NCBI GenBank assembly: GCA_947498625.1 | Contig: CANMKR010000001.1 | Coordinates: 426,090 to 490,089 of the forward strand | DNA: 64,000 nt | From: an uncultured Kangiella sp. | GTDB lineage: Bacteria > Pseudomonadota > Gammaproteobacteria > Enterobacterales > Kangiellaceae | Direction of reading: 5' to 3' | Part shown: one piece after another, positions 48,078 through 56,959 of the stretch | Layout of the letters: every line of letters begins with the position of its first letter | How positions within the stretch are numbered: position 1 is the first letter of the stretch | The notes under the pieces: model-generated | The model's input: the letters and a program-made list of their open reading frames with translations, nothing else | What the model was told of the DNA's origin: nothing | The model's database searches: none | Program-made: the position numbers and the translations under genes

Positions 48078-48743
48078 CTACGCAGGATGCGGATTAAAAT
48101 AGTTCTTGCCGCGGGTGGTACGCGAGATTTGTTCCAGCAGCATATTAAAATCAGCTTCATTCTCGACTAAATCTAATCCAGAAGCGTTAACGATTAGTAA
48201 TGGGGCTTCATCATAATAGTAGAAAAAATCTGTGTAGGAATCACAAATTTTTTGTAGATATTCCTTTGTAATCGGTGATTCAATATTACGCCCACGTTTA
48301 CGGATGCGGCTTAATAAAACATCCACTGGCGCTTGTAAATAAATAGTTAAATCAGGCTTTGGCGAATCGATGGTTAAATTATCATAGACTTGCTCATACA
48401 AACGCAGCTCGTCTGAATCTAAAGTTGAGCGGGCAAATAACCTATCTTTTTCAATTAAATAGTCGGCTACTCGAACGGGTGCGAACATATCCGATTGGCG
48501 AACTTCTTGCAATTGGCGAACGCGTTGAAATAAAAAATATAATTGAGTCGGCAGTGCGCCAGTTTTAGGGTCCTGATAAAAGCGTTCCAAAAAAGGATTA
48601 TCTTCGGCTTGCTCTAAAATAAGCTCTGAACCTAAAACTTCAGAAATTTTTCGTGCCAAAGTGGTTTTACCAACGCCAATGGGGCCTTCAACCGCTATGA
48701 AATTATGGTTAATATTATGATTATTTTGATGATCACTCACCAA
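48078..48743 (-). CDS. deoxynucleoside kinase family protein
   Basis: A 221-residue P-loop kinase. Walker A is GPIGVGKTT (about 20-28), the DR(L/S)-like base-recognition segment is IEKDRLFARSTL and the lid is RIRKRGRNIE. The family includes deoxyadenosine/deoxyguanosine kinases. Starts at GTG 48743, 11 bases inside the folK 3' end, so it is translationally linked with folK. Many Gammaproteobacteria have such a gene between folK and panB. Exact nucleoside preference cannot be told. Confidence 0.88.
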   Translation of the reverse strand: MVSDHQNNHNINHNFIAVEGPIGVGKTTLARKISEVLGSELILEQAEDNPFLERFYQDPKTGALPTQLYFLFQRVRQLQEVRQSDMFAPVRVADYLIEKDRLFARSTLDSDELRLYEQVYDNLTIDSPKPDLTIYLQAPVDVLLSRIRKRGRNIESPITKEYLQKICDSYTDFFYYYDEAPLLIVNASGLDLVENEADFNMLLEQISRTTRGKNYFNPHPA

Positions 48744-49251
48744 GGCTTCTCCATTCGAGTTTTTTTAAGTTGTATTGTCCAGAGCCTTCTAATAGCGAGG
48801 CAATCGGACTGCCGTCTGGCATCCTAAGATTTTGCTTCAACTCTAAAAGTGGTTTAAGCACAAAATCACGTTGCCCGATACCATAATGTGGAATCGTTAG
48901 CCGCTCTGTTTCCATGATTGTATGATCGTAGAGCAAGATATCCAAATCTAAAGTGCGCGCTCCCCAACGTTTTTCACGAACTCTTTCATGAGAATTTTCA
49001 ATAGCTTGCAGTTTATCCAGTAATTGCAAGGGTTCTAGGCGAGTGGCTATTTTAGCAACAGCGTTAATATAATCCTCTTGCGGCTCGGAATTATCATCTA
49101 AGGTCATTGCTGAAGATTGATATAAGCTCGAATAGGCTAACAAATAGGAATTATCCATTTGGTCAAGCTCGAGTAATGCCTGAGTGATCTGCTGGATAGG
49201 GTTTTGTAGATTGGAGCCTAAACCGATATAAGCGATATGCATAGAAGCCAT
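48733..49251 (-). CDS. folK: 2-amino-4-hydroxy-6-hydroxymethyldihydropteridine pyrophosphokinase
   Basis: A 172-residue folate-pathway enzyme. It begins IAYIGLGSNLQNP, then the NAVAKIATRLEPLQLLDKLQAIE segment and the signature RWGARTLDLDILLYD with the metal-binding DLD. The IPHYGIGQRDFVLKPL motif is complete. ATG 49251 is used; ATG 49242 is equally possible. It lies 22 bases after pcnB. Confidence 0.95.
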   Translation of the reverse strand: MASMHIAYIGLGSNLQNPIQQITQALLELDQMDNSYLLAYSSLYQSSAMTLDDNSEPQEDYINAVAKIATRLEPLQLLDKLQAIENSHERVREKRWGARTLDLDILLYDHTIMETERLTIPHYGIGQRDFVLKPLLELKQNLRMPDGSPIASLLEGSGQYNLKKLEWRSLGE

Positions 49252-49273
49252 GGTCAGTTGTCTTAGTTAATAG

Positions 49274-50563
49274 TTAACTGTTGCTGGTACGGCTTTTTCG
49301 TTTTCTTGGATTGCGCTTTTGACCAAGAGACTTACCTTTGGCAATCATCTTTATCCGTTGTTCACGGCCAGCCTCTTGGAATTCGGTCCACCAATCAGCT
49401 AGCGGTTTTAAACTTGGGTCGATTTCTGAGCGTAAGACTAAGAAATCATAGCCAGCTCTAAATCTTGGATGATCTAAAACGCTCCAAACGCGCTTACCGT
49501 AATTAAACTTCAGACGAATTTGCAGAGCCCAAATATCTTGCATCACGGCGCCATGGCGTTTCATAATGGAAACGGTTTGGCTTTGCTGGTTAATCGTAGG
49601 ATTAAAGTTTTTATAAAAAGCATCATTGGAATGCATGCCTTTACTGACCAGGCGTTCAGTACGATCCATTAATGGCTTCCATAACATAACCGCTAATAAA
49701 AACGCAGGGTTAATGGACTTATCTTCACCAATACGACGATCGGTATTTTCTAACGCTAGCGTGACAAACTCTGCAAAGTCATCATCTTCAGCTATGCCTT
49801 TACTGGTTTGCGGGAATAAATATTGCAATAAACCGAATGACTTTAATTGGTTAAAGGTTCGCTGCCCACGCCCTGATAAGAACATCTTTTTATATTCTTC
49901 CCATAGCCGTGCTGCTGGGATCCCTTCAAGTAAATGCGCCATCTCATTAATAGGCTTGGCAGTATTGTCTTCGATGGTTAAACCCAGTTTACAACCTAGT
50001 CTAACTGCACGCAGCATTCGCACCGGATCTTCTTTATAGCGCTCTATGGGATCGCCAATCATTTTCAATTGGCGTTTTTCTAAATCTTTAAGGCCACCGC
50101 AATAGTCATGAATACTAAAGTCAGCAATATTGTAATAGAGTGCATTGACCGTAAAATCACGACGAATGGCATCTTCTTCGACCGTGCCATAAACGTTATC
50201 ACGTACTATCATGCCATCATTGCGCTGTTCAATATTGTCGTCGCAATGAGCGCGAAAAGTCGCTACTTCGATAATATCGCGACCATAAAGAATATGCGCT
50301 AAACGAAAACGACGACCAATAATACGGCAGTTACGGAATAGCTTTTTAATTTCTTCTGGCGTTGCATCAGTGGCAATATCGAAATCTTTGGGTCGTAACC
50401 CTAACAAAATATCACGCACGCCACCGCCCACTAAAAAGGCTTGGTAACCACTTTTGTGCAGACGATACAAAACCTTAAGCGCATTCTCGCTTATAAATTC
50501 ACGAGAGACGCTATGCTGATCGCGTGGGATAATGTGTTGGTTAGGGTTGGTCATAAACGTCAT
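49274..50563 (-). CDS. pcnB: poly(A) polymerase I
   Basis: A 429-residue class II nucleotidyltransferase that adds A-tails to RNA 3' ends and so promotes decay. The head motif GGGVRDILLG with DFDIATDA supplies the two catalytic aspartates, followed by RFRLAHILYGRDIIEVATFRA and RRDFTVNALYYN. The C-terminal tail is basic (SLGQKRNPRKRKSR). No signal of CCA-adding enzyme specificity is seen, and the length fits PcnB. It links with PNPase in RNA turnover. Confidence 0.95.
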   Translation of the reverse strand: MTFMTNPNQHIIPRDQHSVSREFISENALKVLYRLHKSGYQAFLVGGGVRDILLGLRPKDFDIATDATPEEIKKLFRNCRIIGRRFRLAHILYGRDIIEVATFRAHCDDNIEQRNDGMIVRDNVYGTVEEDAIRRDFTVNALYYNIADFSIHDYCGGLKDLEKRQLKMIGDPIERYKEDPVRMLRAVRLGCKLGLTIEDNTAKPINEMAHLLEGIPAARLWEEYKKMFLSGRGQRTFNQLKSFGLLQYLFPQTSKGIAEDDDFAEFVTLALENTDRRIGEDKSINPAFLLAVMLWKPLMDRTERLVSKGMHSNDAFYKNFNPTINQQSQTVSIMKRHGAVMQDIWALQIRLKFNYGKRVWSVLDHPRFRAGYDFLVLRSEIDPSLKPLADWWTEFQEAGREQRIKMIAKGKSLGQKRNPRKRKSRTSNS

Positions 50564-50608
50564 TTATATTAAGGCAAAGCAATCATATCATATTGTTATT
50601 CAATAGTT

Positions 50609-51403
50609 TCAGGTTCGGCGTGTAGGAAGAGGATATCTAAGGCTTACATTTCTTGGCTCAACTTCGCGTGGTCCAAGGCTTCGATCATAGAAATACCATA
50701 TATTAAATTTTCTTGCAGATGGATAGGTATCAAAGTTTAGATGAGGCCAACCTATATAATTACTAATTAATCGTTGAATTTTCATCTTTTGTGGACTAGA
50801 AGCTTTACCTTGCCATGCAGAAAGAACTGCTCCTAAAAAGAAGTCTGATATTTGAATTTGTTCTGAATTCTTAGAATCTTTTGTTATAACTGTGCCTATA
50901 GCTTTATCTATACCATACGATTTTTTAAGCTTATGATTTGCTATTATATGAAACTCTTCATCGGCTTTTTTATATCTAGAGGCGATGGGGTCTACATCAA
51001 CTCTAAATTCACATTCTCGGTTTCTATGTGCTTTTAGGACATTGCCAATTTTATTAGTAATTAATTCATTAAAGTGCTTTCTTCTAGCAAGATCATAATC
51101 ACCCTCGTGAAAATCTTTGTTCACAATGGACTTTCTTATCAAAATGCAGTGGAAAGCTAACCAATTCTTTTTGAAAAAATAATCAATAAGATCTTCATAG
51201 AAATTAAAATACTTTCTATCATGTGATTTTTTCCACTTAATTTCTCTGTCAAAGTTATGGAATTTACGGAGTTGGTTTATCTCTCTTGTGAAATCACCTC
51301 TTCGCTGCCACTTCATCCATAATGAACCGAACCCATAGTATTTGGCTCCATCTGTACCTGATTCGTCACATGCTATATGCCATTTTAATTTCCCGCTATC
51401 CAT
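50609..51403 (-). CDS. DUF3800-family protein
   Basis: About 264 residues, starting at ATG 51403 after a GTG-ATT pair (GGA eight bases upstream). The N-terminal strand IACDESGT and the late QISDFFLGAVLSAW helix match the conserved acidic positions of DUF3800, a family predicted to have an RNase H-like fold and often found in variable or defence-related loci. The coding strand is visibly more AT-rich than pcnB and gluQ, which it separates; these are usually adjacent or close. This suggests an insertion by horizontal transfer. No partner gene, transposase or repeats are visible. Confidence 0.8.
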   Translation of the reverse strand: MDSGKLKWHIACDESGTDGAKYYGFGSLWMKWQRRGDFTREINQLRKFHNFDREIKWKKSHDRKYFNFYEDLIDYFFKKNWLAFHCILIRKSIVNKDFHEGDYDLARRKHFNELITNKIGNVLKAHRNRECEFRVDVDPIASRYKKADEEFHIIANHKLKKSYGIDKAIGTVITKDSKNSEQIQISDFFLGAVLSAWQGKASSPQKMKIQRLISNYIGWPHLNFDTYPSARKFNIWYFYDRSLGPREVEPRNVSLRYPLPTRRT

Positions 51404-51421
51404 AATCACATCCGTTGAAAT

Positions 51422-52276
51422 TTAAATAGATTTTATAAGTATTTCATGTGGAGACATACTAGAGGATACATTTTCTTTTTTTAACTTAAGAAATTCCAAT
51501 GCCTTAACCAGCAACGCACTAGCATTTTCGGGCTCAATGGCTTTAGCACCATGCTGTTTGCAAAGCTTGTCGCCGTTTTTATCCAGCGCTAATGGCAAAT
51601 GGTAGTATTCAGGTGGTGTAGCGGCTAAAGCTTCGTACAGCCTTAATTGGCGTGGTGTAGAATCAAGAATATCTAAACCGCGAACCACTTGATTAACCCC
51701 TTGGTCGATATCATCAACCACCACGGCTAATTGATAAGCTATCAGTCCGTCTTTGCGCTTAATAATAAAGTCTTCGTCGTAAATCGATTGGTCAAACTGA
51801 CAATGACCTTGAATATGATCGTTAAAAGAATAGTTGCCCTTATCTTGTGGAGCAGTCCCATGGCGCATACGCCAAGCAACATCTTTAGTGTCTGTAAGAT
51901 TCTTATCTGCACATACGTTGGTATAGACTCGATCTTCTCGTTGGGCAAAAATTTGCTTACGAGTGCAATCGCAAGCGTAGACTAGATCTTGTTGTTTAAG
52001 GTCATTAAGAACTTCTTCATAACGTTCTAATCGAGTGCTTTGATACAGCACTTCGCCATCCCATTCAAAGCCAAAGGCTTCGAGTTGGCGTAAAATCACA
52101 TCGGCAGCGCCAGCAACTTCTCGCGGCGGATCGATATCTTCTATTCGAACTAACCATTTCCCACCCGTTGATTTTGCAATTAGGTAGGAGCCAACAGCGG
52201 CAACTAAGGAGCCGAAATGTAGAGGGCCGGAAGGAGAGGGTGCGAAGCGACCAATAACTTGTTTAGTTTGAGTCAT
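51422..52276 (-). CDS. gluQ: glutamyl-Q tRNA(Asp) synthetase
   Basis: A 284-residue paralogue of the catalytic half of glutamyl-tRNA synthetase. It attaches glutamate to queuosine in tRNA-Asp. The HIGH-like motif is PSGPLHFGSL (near residues 13-22), the ATP loop is DKNGDKLCKQ and a zinc-type cysteine set is in YACDCTRKQIF..CADK. No anticodon-binding domain is present, as expected. It stands next to dksA, the usual order. Confidence 0.94.
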   Translation of the reverse strand: MTQTKQVIGRFAPSPSGPLHFGSLVAAVGSYLIAKSTGGKWLVRIEDIDPPREVAGAADVILRQLEAFGFEWDGEVLYQSTRLERYEEVLNDLKQQDLVYACDCTRKQIFAQREDRVYTNVCADKNLTDTKDVAWRMRHGTAPQDKGNYSFNDHIQGHCQFDQSIYDEDFIIKRKDGLIAYQLAVVVDDIDQGVNQVVRGLDILDSTPRQLRLYEALAATPPEYYHLPLALDKNGDKLCKQHGAKAIEPENASALLVKALEFLKLKKENVSSSMSPHEILIKSI

Positions 52277-52326
52277 TGGTCACTCGTAGCTTTACTTGTG
52301 TCTTTAAAGAGTAAAACGCTTTGAAG

Positions 52327-52770
52327 TTAACCGTATTGACGTTCTTTGATCTCGTCAAGGGTTTTACAATCGATACACATTTCTGCGGTTGGGCGAGCTT
52401 CAAGACGGCGGATACCAATCTCAATACTGCAGGATTCACAGAAACCGTATTCTTCTTCATCAATCTTGACGATTGATTGAGAAATTTTCTTCAAAAGTTT
52501 GCGCTCACGATCTCGTGTGCGAAGTTCTAAAGAAAACTCTTCTTCTTGAGAAGCGCGATCCACTGGATCAGGGAAGTTTGCTGCTTCGTCCTGCATATGA
52601 TGCACGGTACGATCAACTTCTTCCATTAATTGCTTCTTCCAGGTGTCTAAGATATTACGGAAATGCTCGTATTGAGCATCATTCATGTAGTCTTCGCCTT
52701 TTTTCTCAGCGTAAGGCTTAATTCCTAGTTTTTCTAGGGTTGCGTTAGTCGCAGCTTTTTTTCTTGGCAT
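52327..52770 (-). CDS. dksA: RNA polymerase-binding transcription factor DksA
   Basis: A 147-residue protein that enters the secondary channel of RNA polymerase and works with ppGpp in the stringent response. The coiled-coil tip DxxDxA is Asp68, Asp71, Ala73. The zinc finger cysteines are 111, 114, 132 and 135, close to E. coli 114, 117, 135 and 138. Expected targets include the C-rich discriminator promoter at 2464. gluQ begins 50 bases downstream. Confidence 0.97.
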   Translation of the reverse strand: MPRKKAATNATLEKLGIKPYAEKKGEDYMNDAQYEHFRNILDTWKKQLMEEVDRTVHHMQDEAANFPDPVDRASQEEEFSLELRTRDRERKLLKKISQSIVKIDEEEYGFCESCSIEIGIRRLEARPTAEMCIDCKTLDEIKERQYG

Positions 52771-52860
52771 TTAAATAATGCTCCATAAAAATGGTCAAAC
52801 AATCACTCTAAACTGCTGAAAAAATAACCAATTATTTTGATAAGTCTTAAATCAGCAATC

Positions 52861-52875
52861 AGGGATAGTATCCCT
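52861..52875. promoter_or_regulatory. 15-base perfect dyad upstream of dksA
   Basis: AGGGATA-G-TATCCCT is a perfect seven-base dyad with a single central base, 91 bases upstream of the dksA start. Because the loop would be one base, an operator for a dimeric regulator is more likely than an RNA hairpin. The regulator is unknown. Confidence 0.4.
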
Positions 52876-52888
52876 ATGAATGACAATT

Positions 52889-52932
52889 GAAAAGTGCTAA
52901 TTGACAAAATTTGCATAAATAATGCACTTTTC
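52889..52932 (-). repeat. inverted repeat downstream of sfsA
   Basis: GAAAAGTGC (52889-52897) and GCACTTTTC (52924-52932) pair perfectly (nine bases), with an alternative inner stem TGCAT/ATGCA (52912-52916/52922-52926). On the minus strand the second arm ends in TTTTC, so it may be a weak terminator for sfsA. Confidence 0.4.
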
Positions 52933-52948
52933 TTCCTAACTCATTGTT

Positions 52949-53683
52949 TTATTTGTAAATAAATGGCAATGAATCTTGCAGTATAATTTCTGCGGGGCTG
53001 ATATGGGTGCGGTAGGAAAGGATTTCAACCCCTGCATCAACTGCTTCGGTTAATAACTGAGCATATTTAGGATCAATATGCGCTGCGGTGCTGACGGATT
53101 GGATGCCAGAGTGCTGAATCAGGAAAAATAATACTGCTCGAGCACCTGAATTGGCGATGGTCATTAATTCTCGTAAATGTTTTTGCCCTCGGGTACTGAC
53201 GGCATCGGGGAAAAAACCACGACCGGTTTCAAGTGTTTTGTCATTAATTTGCTCTTCGAGCAAAGTAACGGTTTTGATTTCTACATAACAGTCGGCTTTA
53301 TTCTCGGCGCTTAACAGCAAATCAATGCGGCTATTTTCTTCGCCATACTTAACTTCCGGTTTAATGGTAGAGTAACCTTGCAGCTCTGAGACAATTTGCT
53401 TCTCGATGCCTTCAGTAACAAGTTGGTTCGCAAGGTGAGTATTTAAACAAAGCCAATGCTCATTGCGGGTTCGGCTTGAGATCCAAGTATATTGATATTT
53501 ACGTTTGGGGTTTTGCGAATCAAGCAAATAAACCGTATCGCCTTCAGCCCAACAATTTTTCATCGACCCAGTATTCGGGCAATGAACCGTAAATTTTCCA
53601 AGTTCGTCATGCACAACGTCTGCCAAGAAACGCTTATAGCGTTTGATTAAAGTGGCTTGTAATAAAGGTGGCGAGAATTTCAA
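52949..53683 (-). CDS. sfsA: DNA-binding/sugar fermentation stimulation protein SfsA
   Basis: A 244-residue protein that starts at TTG 53683; the first residues KFSPPLLQATLIKRYKRFLADV align with E. coli SfsA from its second residue, which fixes the start. The conserved CPNTGSMKNC and YVEIKTVTLLE, GRGFFPDAVSTRGQKHLREL segments are intact. The family has a nuclease-like fold; its name reflects an E. coli maltose phenotype. It starts only seven bases after the Rieske gene. Confidence 0.93.
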   Translation of the reverse strand: MKFSPPLLQATLIKRYKRFLADVVHDELGKFTVHCPNTGSMKNCWAEGDTVYLLDSQNPKRKYQYTWISSRTRNEHWLCLNTHLANQLVTEGIEKQIVSELQGYSTIKPEVKYGEENSRIDLLLSAENKADCYVEIKTVTLLEEQINDKTLETGRGFFPDAVSTRGQKHLRELMTIANSGARAVLFFLIQHSGIQSVSTAAHIDPKYAQLLTEAVDAGVEILSYRTHISPAEIILQDSLPFIYK

Positions 53684-53690
53684 AAGGAAC

Positions 53691-54020
53691 TTATTCGGCT
53701 ACAAACACTTTGCCATTTTCGACTTCCAGTGCTACCTCAGATAGTTTTGCACCGGCACAGGGGCCAGCGACACAAGCGCCTGTTTCCGGCTCGAATAAAG
53801 CACCATGAGTAAAACACATTAAGTAGGCCTGATCGTCGGTCATAAATTGATCTTCTTGCCAATTAAGATCGGTACCCGCATGAGGACAGCGATTGATGTA
53901 GCCGTAAACGTTTAAACCACGGCGGACCACAATTACAGTGCGGTCTTGATGAGGATTAGGATGCGTATAAGCTTTGGCGTGTCCATCTTCGATATCAGTG
54001 ACCAGGCAAATGTGTGTCAT
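53691..54020 (-). CDS. Rieske [2Fe-2S] ferredoxin-like protein
   Basis: About 109 residues from ATG 54020, with GGGGA six bases upstream (ATG 54032 rejected). The Rieske cluster motifs are Cys45-Pro-His47 and Cys69-x-x-His72, followed by HGALFEPETGACVAGPC. It is a small soluble protein of the kind that supplies electrons to oxygenases or acts in nitrite-reductase-like roles. No oxygenase is next to it. It is divergent from the hydrolase gene at 54142. Confidence 0.92.
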   Translation of the reverse strand: MTHICLVTDIEDGHAKAYTHPNPHQDRTVIVVRRGLNVYGYINRCPHAGTDLNWQEDQFMTDDQAYLMCFTHGALFEPETGACVAGPCAGAKLSEVALEVENGKVFVAE

Positions 54021-54141
54021 AAGATTCCCCATTTTGTTTTTGCTAACCTTTTAATTTATCAATTAAATGTGCGATAGTCGTAGCAATGTTAAATATCTGC
54101 ACAAATTCTACCAATAAACCTATAGGACGCAACCGCCAAAG

Positions 54142-54957
54142 ATGAAGTCTTTACTGTTAATTATGGCGATTCTGGTACTCGGTTATCTAGTCTATAGCAG
54201 CGCCTTTTATTTATTACAGCGGCAAATATTGTTTCCGCTCGAACGATTGCCAGCGCCAAATGCTGATTTGATCCATAGTGCCGATGGTGAAATAGTTCGC
54301 TTGCCATTCTCGCAAGGTGAGTTTGAGATTGCCTATTTACCCAGTTTAAAAGCCTCAGACAAAGCTGCGCCGGTAATTATGTTGGCCCATGGTAATGGCA
54401 ATATTATGGACTCCTGGGCGCCCAGTATGGATGTGATGCGCAATAAAGGCTTCGCGGTGGTACTGGTGGAGTATCCGGGCTATGGCCGATCGCAAGGACA
54501 GCCTTCCTATCAATCCATCAAAGAAACCATGGCAATCGCTTATGATTGGACTCGCAATAACGCTGAGTTGGATGCATCCAAGATTAGCTTGATAGGGCGC
54601 TCCATGGGCGGTGGTGCTGTTCTTTCTCTATTTGATGGTGCTATCAATCAAGATAATGAGCCCTATAGACTGGTGTTAATGTCGACTTATTCGAGCATTG
54701 CTGATGTTGCGGCCAAGAAGTGGTTGCCGAGCACTTTTGTTAAAGATCCTTTTGATAATGTTACTCAACTTGCAAAATACTCTGGCAAAAGCTATTTGAT
54801 CCATGGAGACCAAGATAAGGTGGTGCCATTTGATTCGTTGCAGAAGCTATTAGCAGTAGCAAAAGATGCTCGACATAAAGTTTATTCTGGCGGGCATGAC
54901 GATATACCGGATAATTGGCTGGAGTTTTGGCAAGATGTGGCTGAATTTATCGAGTAG
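54142..54957 (+). CDS. membrane-anchored alpha/beta hydrolase (S33-like)
   Basis: A 271-residue hydrolase with an N-terminal hydrophobic anchor (residues 1-20). The oxyanion/HG motif is MLAHGNGNIMDSW, the nucleophile elbow IGRSMGGGAVLS, the acid is in IHGDQDKVVPFDSL and the catalytic His is in SGGHDDIPDNW. This is the BEM46/YfhR-type family. The substrate is unknown. It is a single gene with an 85-base gap before ribA. Confidence 0.85.
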   Translation: MKSLLLIMAILVLGYLVYSSAFYLLQRQILFPLERLPAPNADLIHSADGEIVRLPFSQGEFEIAYLPSLKASDKAAPVIMLAHGNGNIMDSWAPSMDVMRNKGFAVVLVEYPGYGRSQGQPSYQSIKETMAIAYDWTRNNAELDASKISLIGRSMGGGAVLSLFDGAINQDNEPYRLVLMSTYSSIADVAAKKWLPSTFVKDPFDNVTQLAKYSGKSYLIHGDQDKVVPFDSLQKLLAVAKDARHKVYSGGHDDIPDNWLEFWQDVAEFIE

Positions 54958-55054
54958 AATTTTCTATGATAAATCAATTGATTAAGCTGATAGTTGCCCC
55001 CACCTAGTGTAAAATGACTTCATTAAAAGTAAGAGTTTTTGATTGAATATTGCA

Positions 55055-55642
55055 ATGACTGATAACAGCCGTTTACAAGCAAAGCTTCCTACTCCGTACG
55101 GAGACTTTACTATTCATGCCTTAGATTTGGGTGATGGTAAAGAGCATGTGGCACTGACTTTAGGTCAGTGGCAAGAGCAAGACGCAGTATTGGCGCGGAT
55201 ACATTCGGAGTGTTTAACCGGCGATGCGCTATTTAGTTTGCGTTGTGATTGTGGATTCCAACTAAATGCGGCATTGCAGAAAATTGCTGAAGCTGGCTCT
55301 GGGGTTTTACTGTATTTACGCCAAGAAGGTCGTGGCATAGGCTTAACCAATAAAATTCGAGCTTATTCTTTGCAAGATCAAGGAATGGATACGGTTGAAG
55401 CGAATGAGCATTTGGGCTTTGGCGCAGATGAGCGAGATTTCAAAGTGGCTGCTAAGGCGTTAGATCAATTAGCCATCGAAAAAATTCGCTTGATGACCAA
55501 TAACCCAAGAAAGGTCAGTTCAATGCGCGAAGCTGGGATCGATGTTACTGAACGTGTAGCGCTACAATTTGGCGAGAATCCGCACAATGAATCTTACTTA
55601 TCCACCAAGCAATCTAAACTTGGGCATTTATTTAACAAGTAA
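55055..55642 (+). CDS. ribA: GTP cyclohydrolase II
   Basis: About 195 residues from ATG 55055, close in position to the start of E. coli RibA; TTG 55043 would add four residues. It opens the GTP ring in the first step of riboflavin synthesis. The zinc cysteines are in [19 protein letters not shown], and the [16 protein letters not shown] and [18 protein letters not shown] motifs are complete. No RibB domain is fused. No FMN riboswitch structure was seen upstream. Confidence 0.96.
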   Translation: MTDNSRLQAKLPTPYGDFTIHALDLGDGKEHVALTLGQWQEQDAVLARIHSECLTGDALFSLRCDCGFQLNAALQKIAEAGSGVLLYLRQEGRGIGLTNKIRAYSLQDQGMDTVEANEHLGFGADERDFKVAAKALDQLAIEKIRLMTNNPRKVSSMREAGIDVTERVALQFGENPHNESYLSTKQSKLGHLFNK

Positions 55643-55690
55643 TTGTTTTTATAAAACAATCTTTAAACTCAAAATTTAATGGGACTAGCA

Positions 55691-56959
55691 ATGAGCTTAC
55701 AAGTTTTTTTATCGGAGCAAGAAGCACAAAATGTTTGGCAAGGTAACTTAATTAGTTATGCCGATAACTCTGCAACCATTCATAGCCTTGAACCTGAAGC
55801 AGTACAAACTGCAGCGCGTAAATTAATGAGTAATGGTATTTCAGACTTTGTTTTGGTGAATGACTGGGGCTTAGAAAATCAATGGGCTTTTTTCCAGGGC
55901 GCTTATGATCCAAAAGTGGATGTACAGATTGAATATGCAGAACTGAGTGACGAGGAGTCTAAAGAACTTGATGCTCGAATTCAGGTTAGTCGCTGGATCC
56001 GCTCCATGGTTAACGAAACTCCAGAAGTGCAGGCGCCAATGGTTTTAGCGCAAGAAGCTGCGGATTTTGTACAAAGTTTATCACCTGAGCAAGTGACTTA
56101 TGAAATCATTGCCGGAGAAGATCTTGAAAAAGCAGGCTATGTTGGCACATGGGAAGTTGGTCGTGGTAGTGAACGTCCACCTGCATTATTGAAACTGAAC
56201 TTTAATCCTACGAATGAGGAAAACCCTACTCCAGCAGCGGCCTTAGTCGGCAAAGGCATTACCTTTGATAGCGGCGGCTACAGCATTAAACCAAGCGCTG
56301 GCATGATGCATATGAAGTGTGACATGGGCGGTGCGGCGACCGTCACTGGTGCTTTGGCTTTGGCTATTTTGCGCGGTTTAGATAAGCCGGTGAATTTATA
56401 TTTGTGTTGTTCAGAAAATTTGATCAGCGGTCATGCTTATAAGCTAGGCGATATTATCACTTACCCGAATGGCGTCACTGTTGAAATTCAAAATACTGAT
56501 GCCGAAGGTCGCTTGGTCCTAGCTGATGGTTTATTGCTAGCTTCTGAATCTGGCGCTCCAGTAATTATTGACGCTGCAACCTTAACTGGCGCTGCAGTGG
56601 TAGCTTTGGGTGAAGATTATAATGCGGTCTTTTCATTGGATGATGACGCTCGTGATGCTTATCTCAAGGCAGCTAAAAGCGAAAATGAACGCCACTGGCC
56701 ATTACCACTTGAACCATTCCATGCTAATAAATGTTCCTCAAACTTTGCCGATACAGCCAACAGCCGTCCTGTAAAAGGTGGAGGGCCAGGTGGCGCCTCA
56801 AACGCCGCAGGTTTCCTATCCCGCTTTGTCGGCGAAGATGGTAAAGGTTGGGTGCATATAGACTTGGCGGCTGCTTATCACGATAACGCAACCAGTAAAT
56901 GGTCAGCTGGCGGCACCGGGATCGGGTTTAGAAGTATCGCTAACTATTTAGTAAAATAA
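55691..56959 (+). CDS. pepB: leucyl aminopeptidase family, peptidase B
   Basis: About 422 residues from ATG 55691 (GGGA six bases upstream); an ATG at 55679 would add four residues and matches the E. coli PepB start. It is an M17 metallo-aminopeptidase. Metal-binding residues are in GKGITFDSGGYS and the family signature NTDAEGRLVLADGL. Overall the sequence is very like E. coli PepB in the region of these motifs and the SDMGGAATVTGAL-type segment (CDMGGAATVTGAL here). Its stop overlaps the acetyltransferase start. Confidence 0.94.
   Translation: MSLQVFLSEQEAQNVWQGNLISYADNSATIHSLEPEAVQTAARKLMSNGISDFVLVNDWGLENQWAFFQGAYDPKVDVQIEYAELSDEESKELDARIQVSRWIRSMVNETPEVQAPMVLAQEAADFVQSLSPEQVTYEIIAGEDLEKAGYVGTWEVGRGSERPPALLKLNFNPTNEENPTPAAALVGKGITFDSGGYSIKPSAGMMHMKCDMGGAATVTGALALAILRGLDKPVNLYLCCSENLISGHAYKLGDIITYPNGVTVEIQNTDAEGRLVLADGLLLASESGAPVIIDAATLTGAAVVALGEDYNAVFSLDDDARDAYLKAAKSENERHWPLPLEPFHANKCSSNFADTANSRPVKGGGPGGASNAAGFLSRFVGEDGKGWVHIDLAAAYHDNATSKWSAGGTGIGFRSIANYLVK

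Noticed and set aside
50609-51403. Part of a multi-gene phage defence system
   Set aside because: Flanked directly by pcnB and gluQ with no partner gene, integrase or repeats; reported only as a solitary insertion.
52901-52906. Plus-strand promoter at the perfect TTGACA
   Set aside because: No -10 box at a proper distance, and the following genes are on the minus strand.
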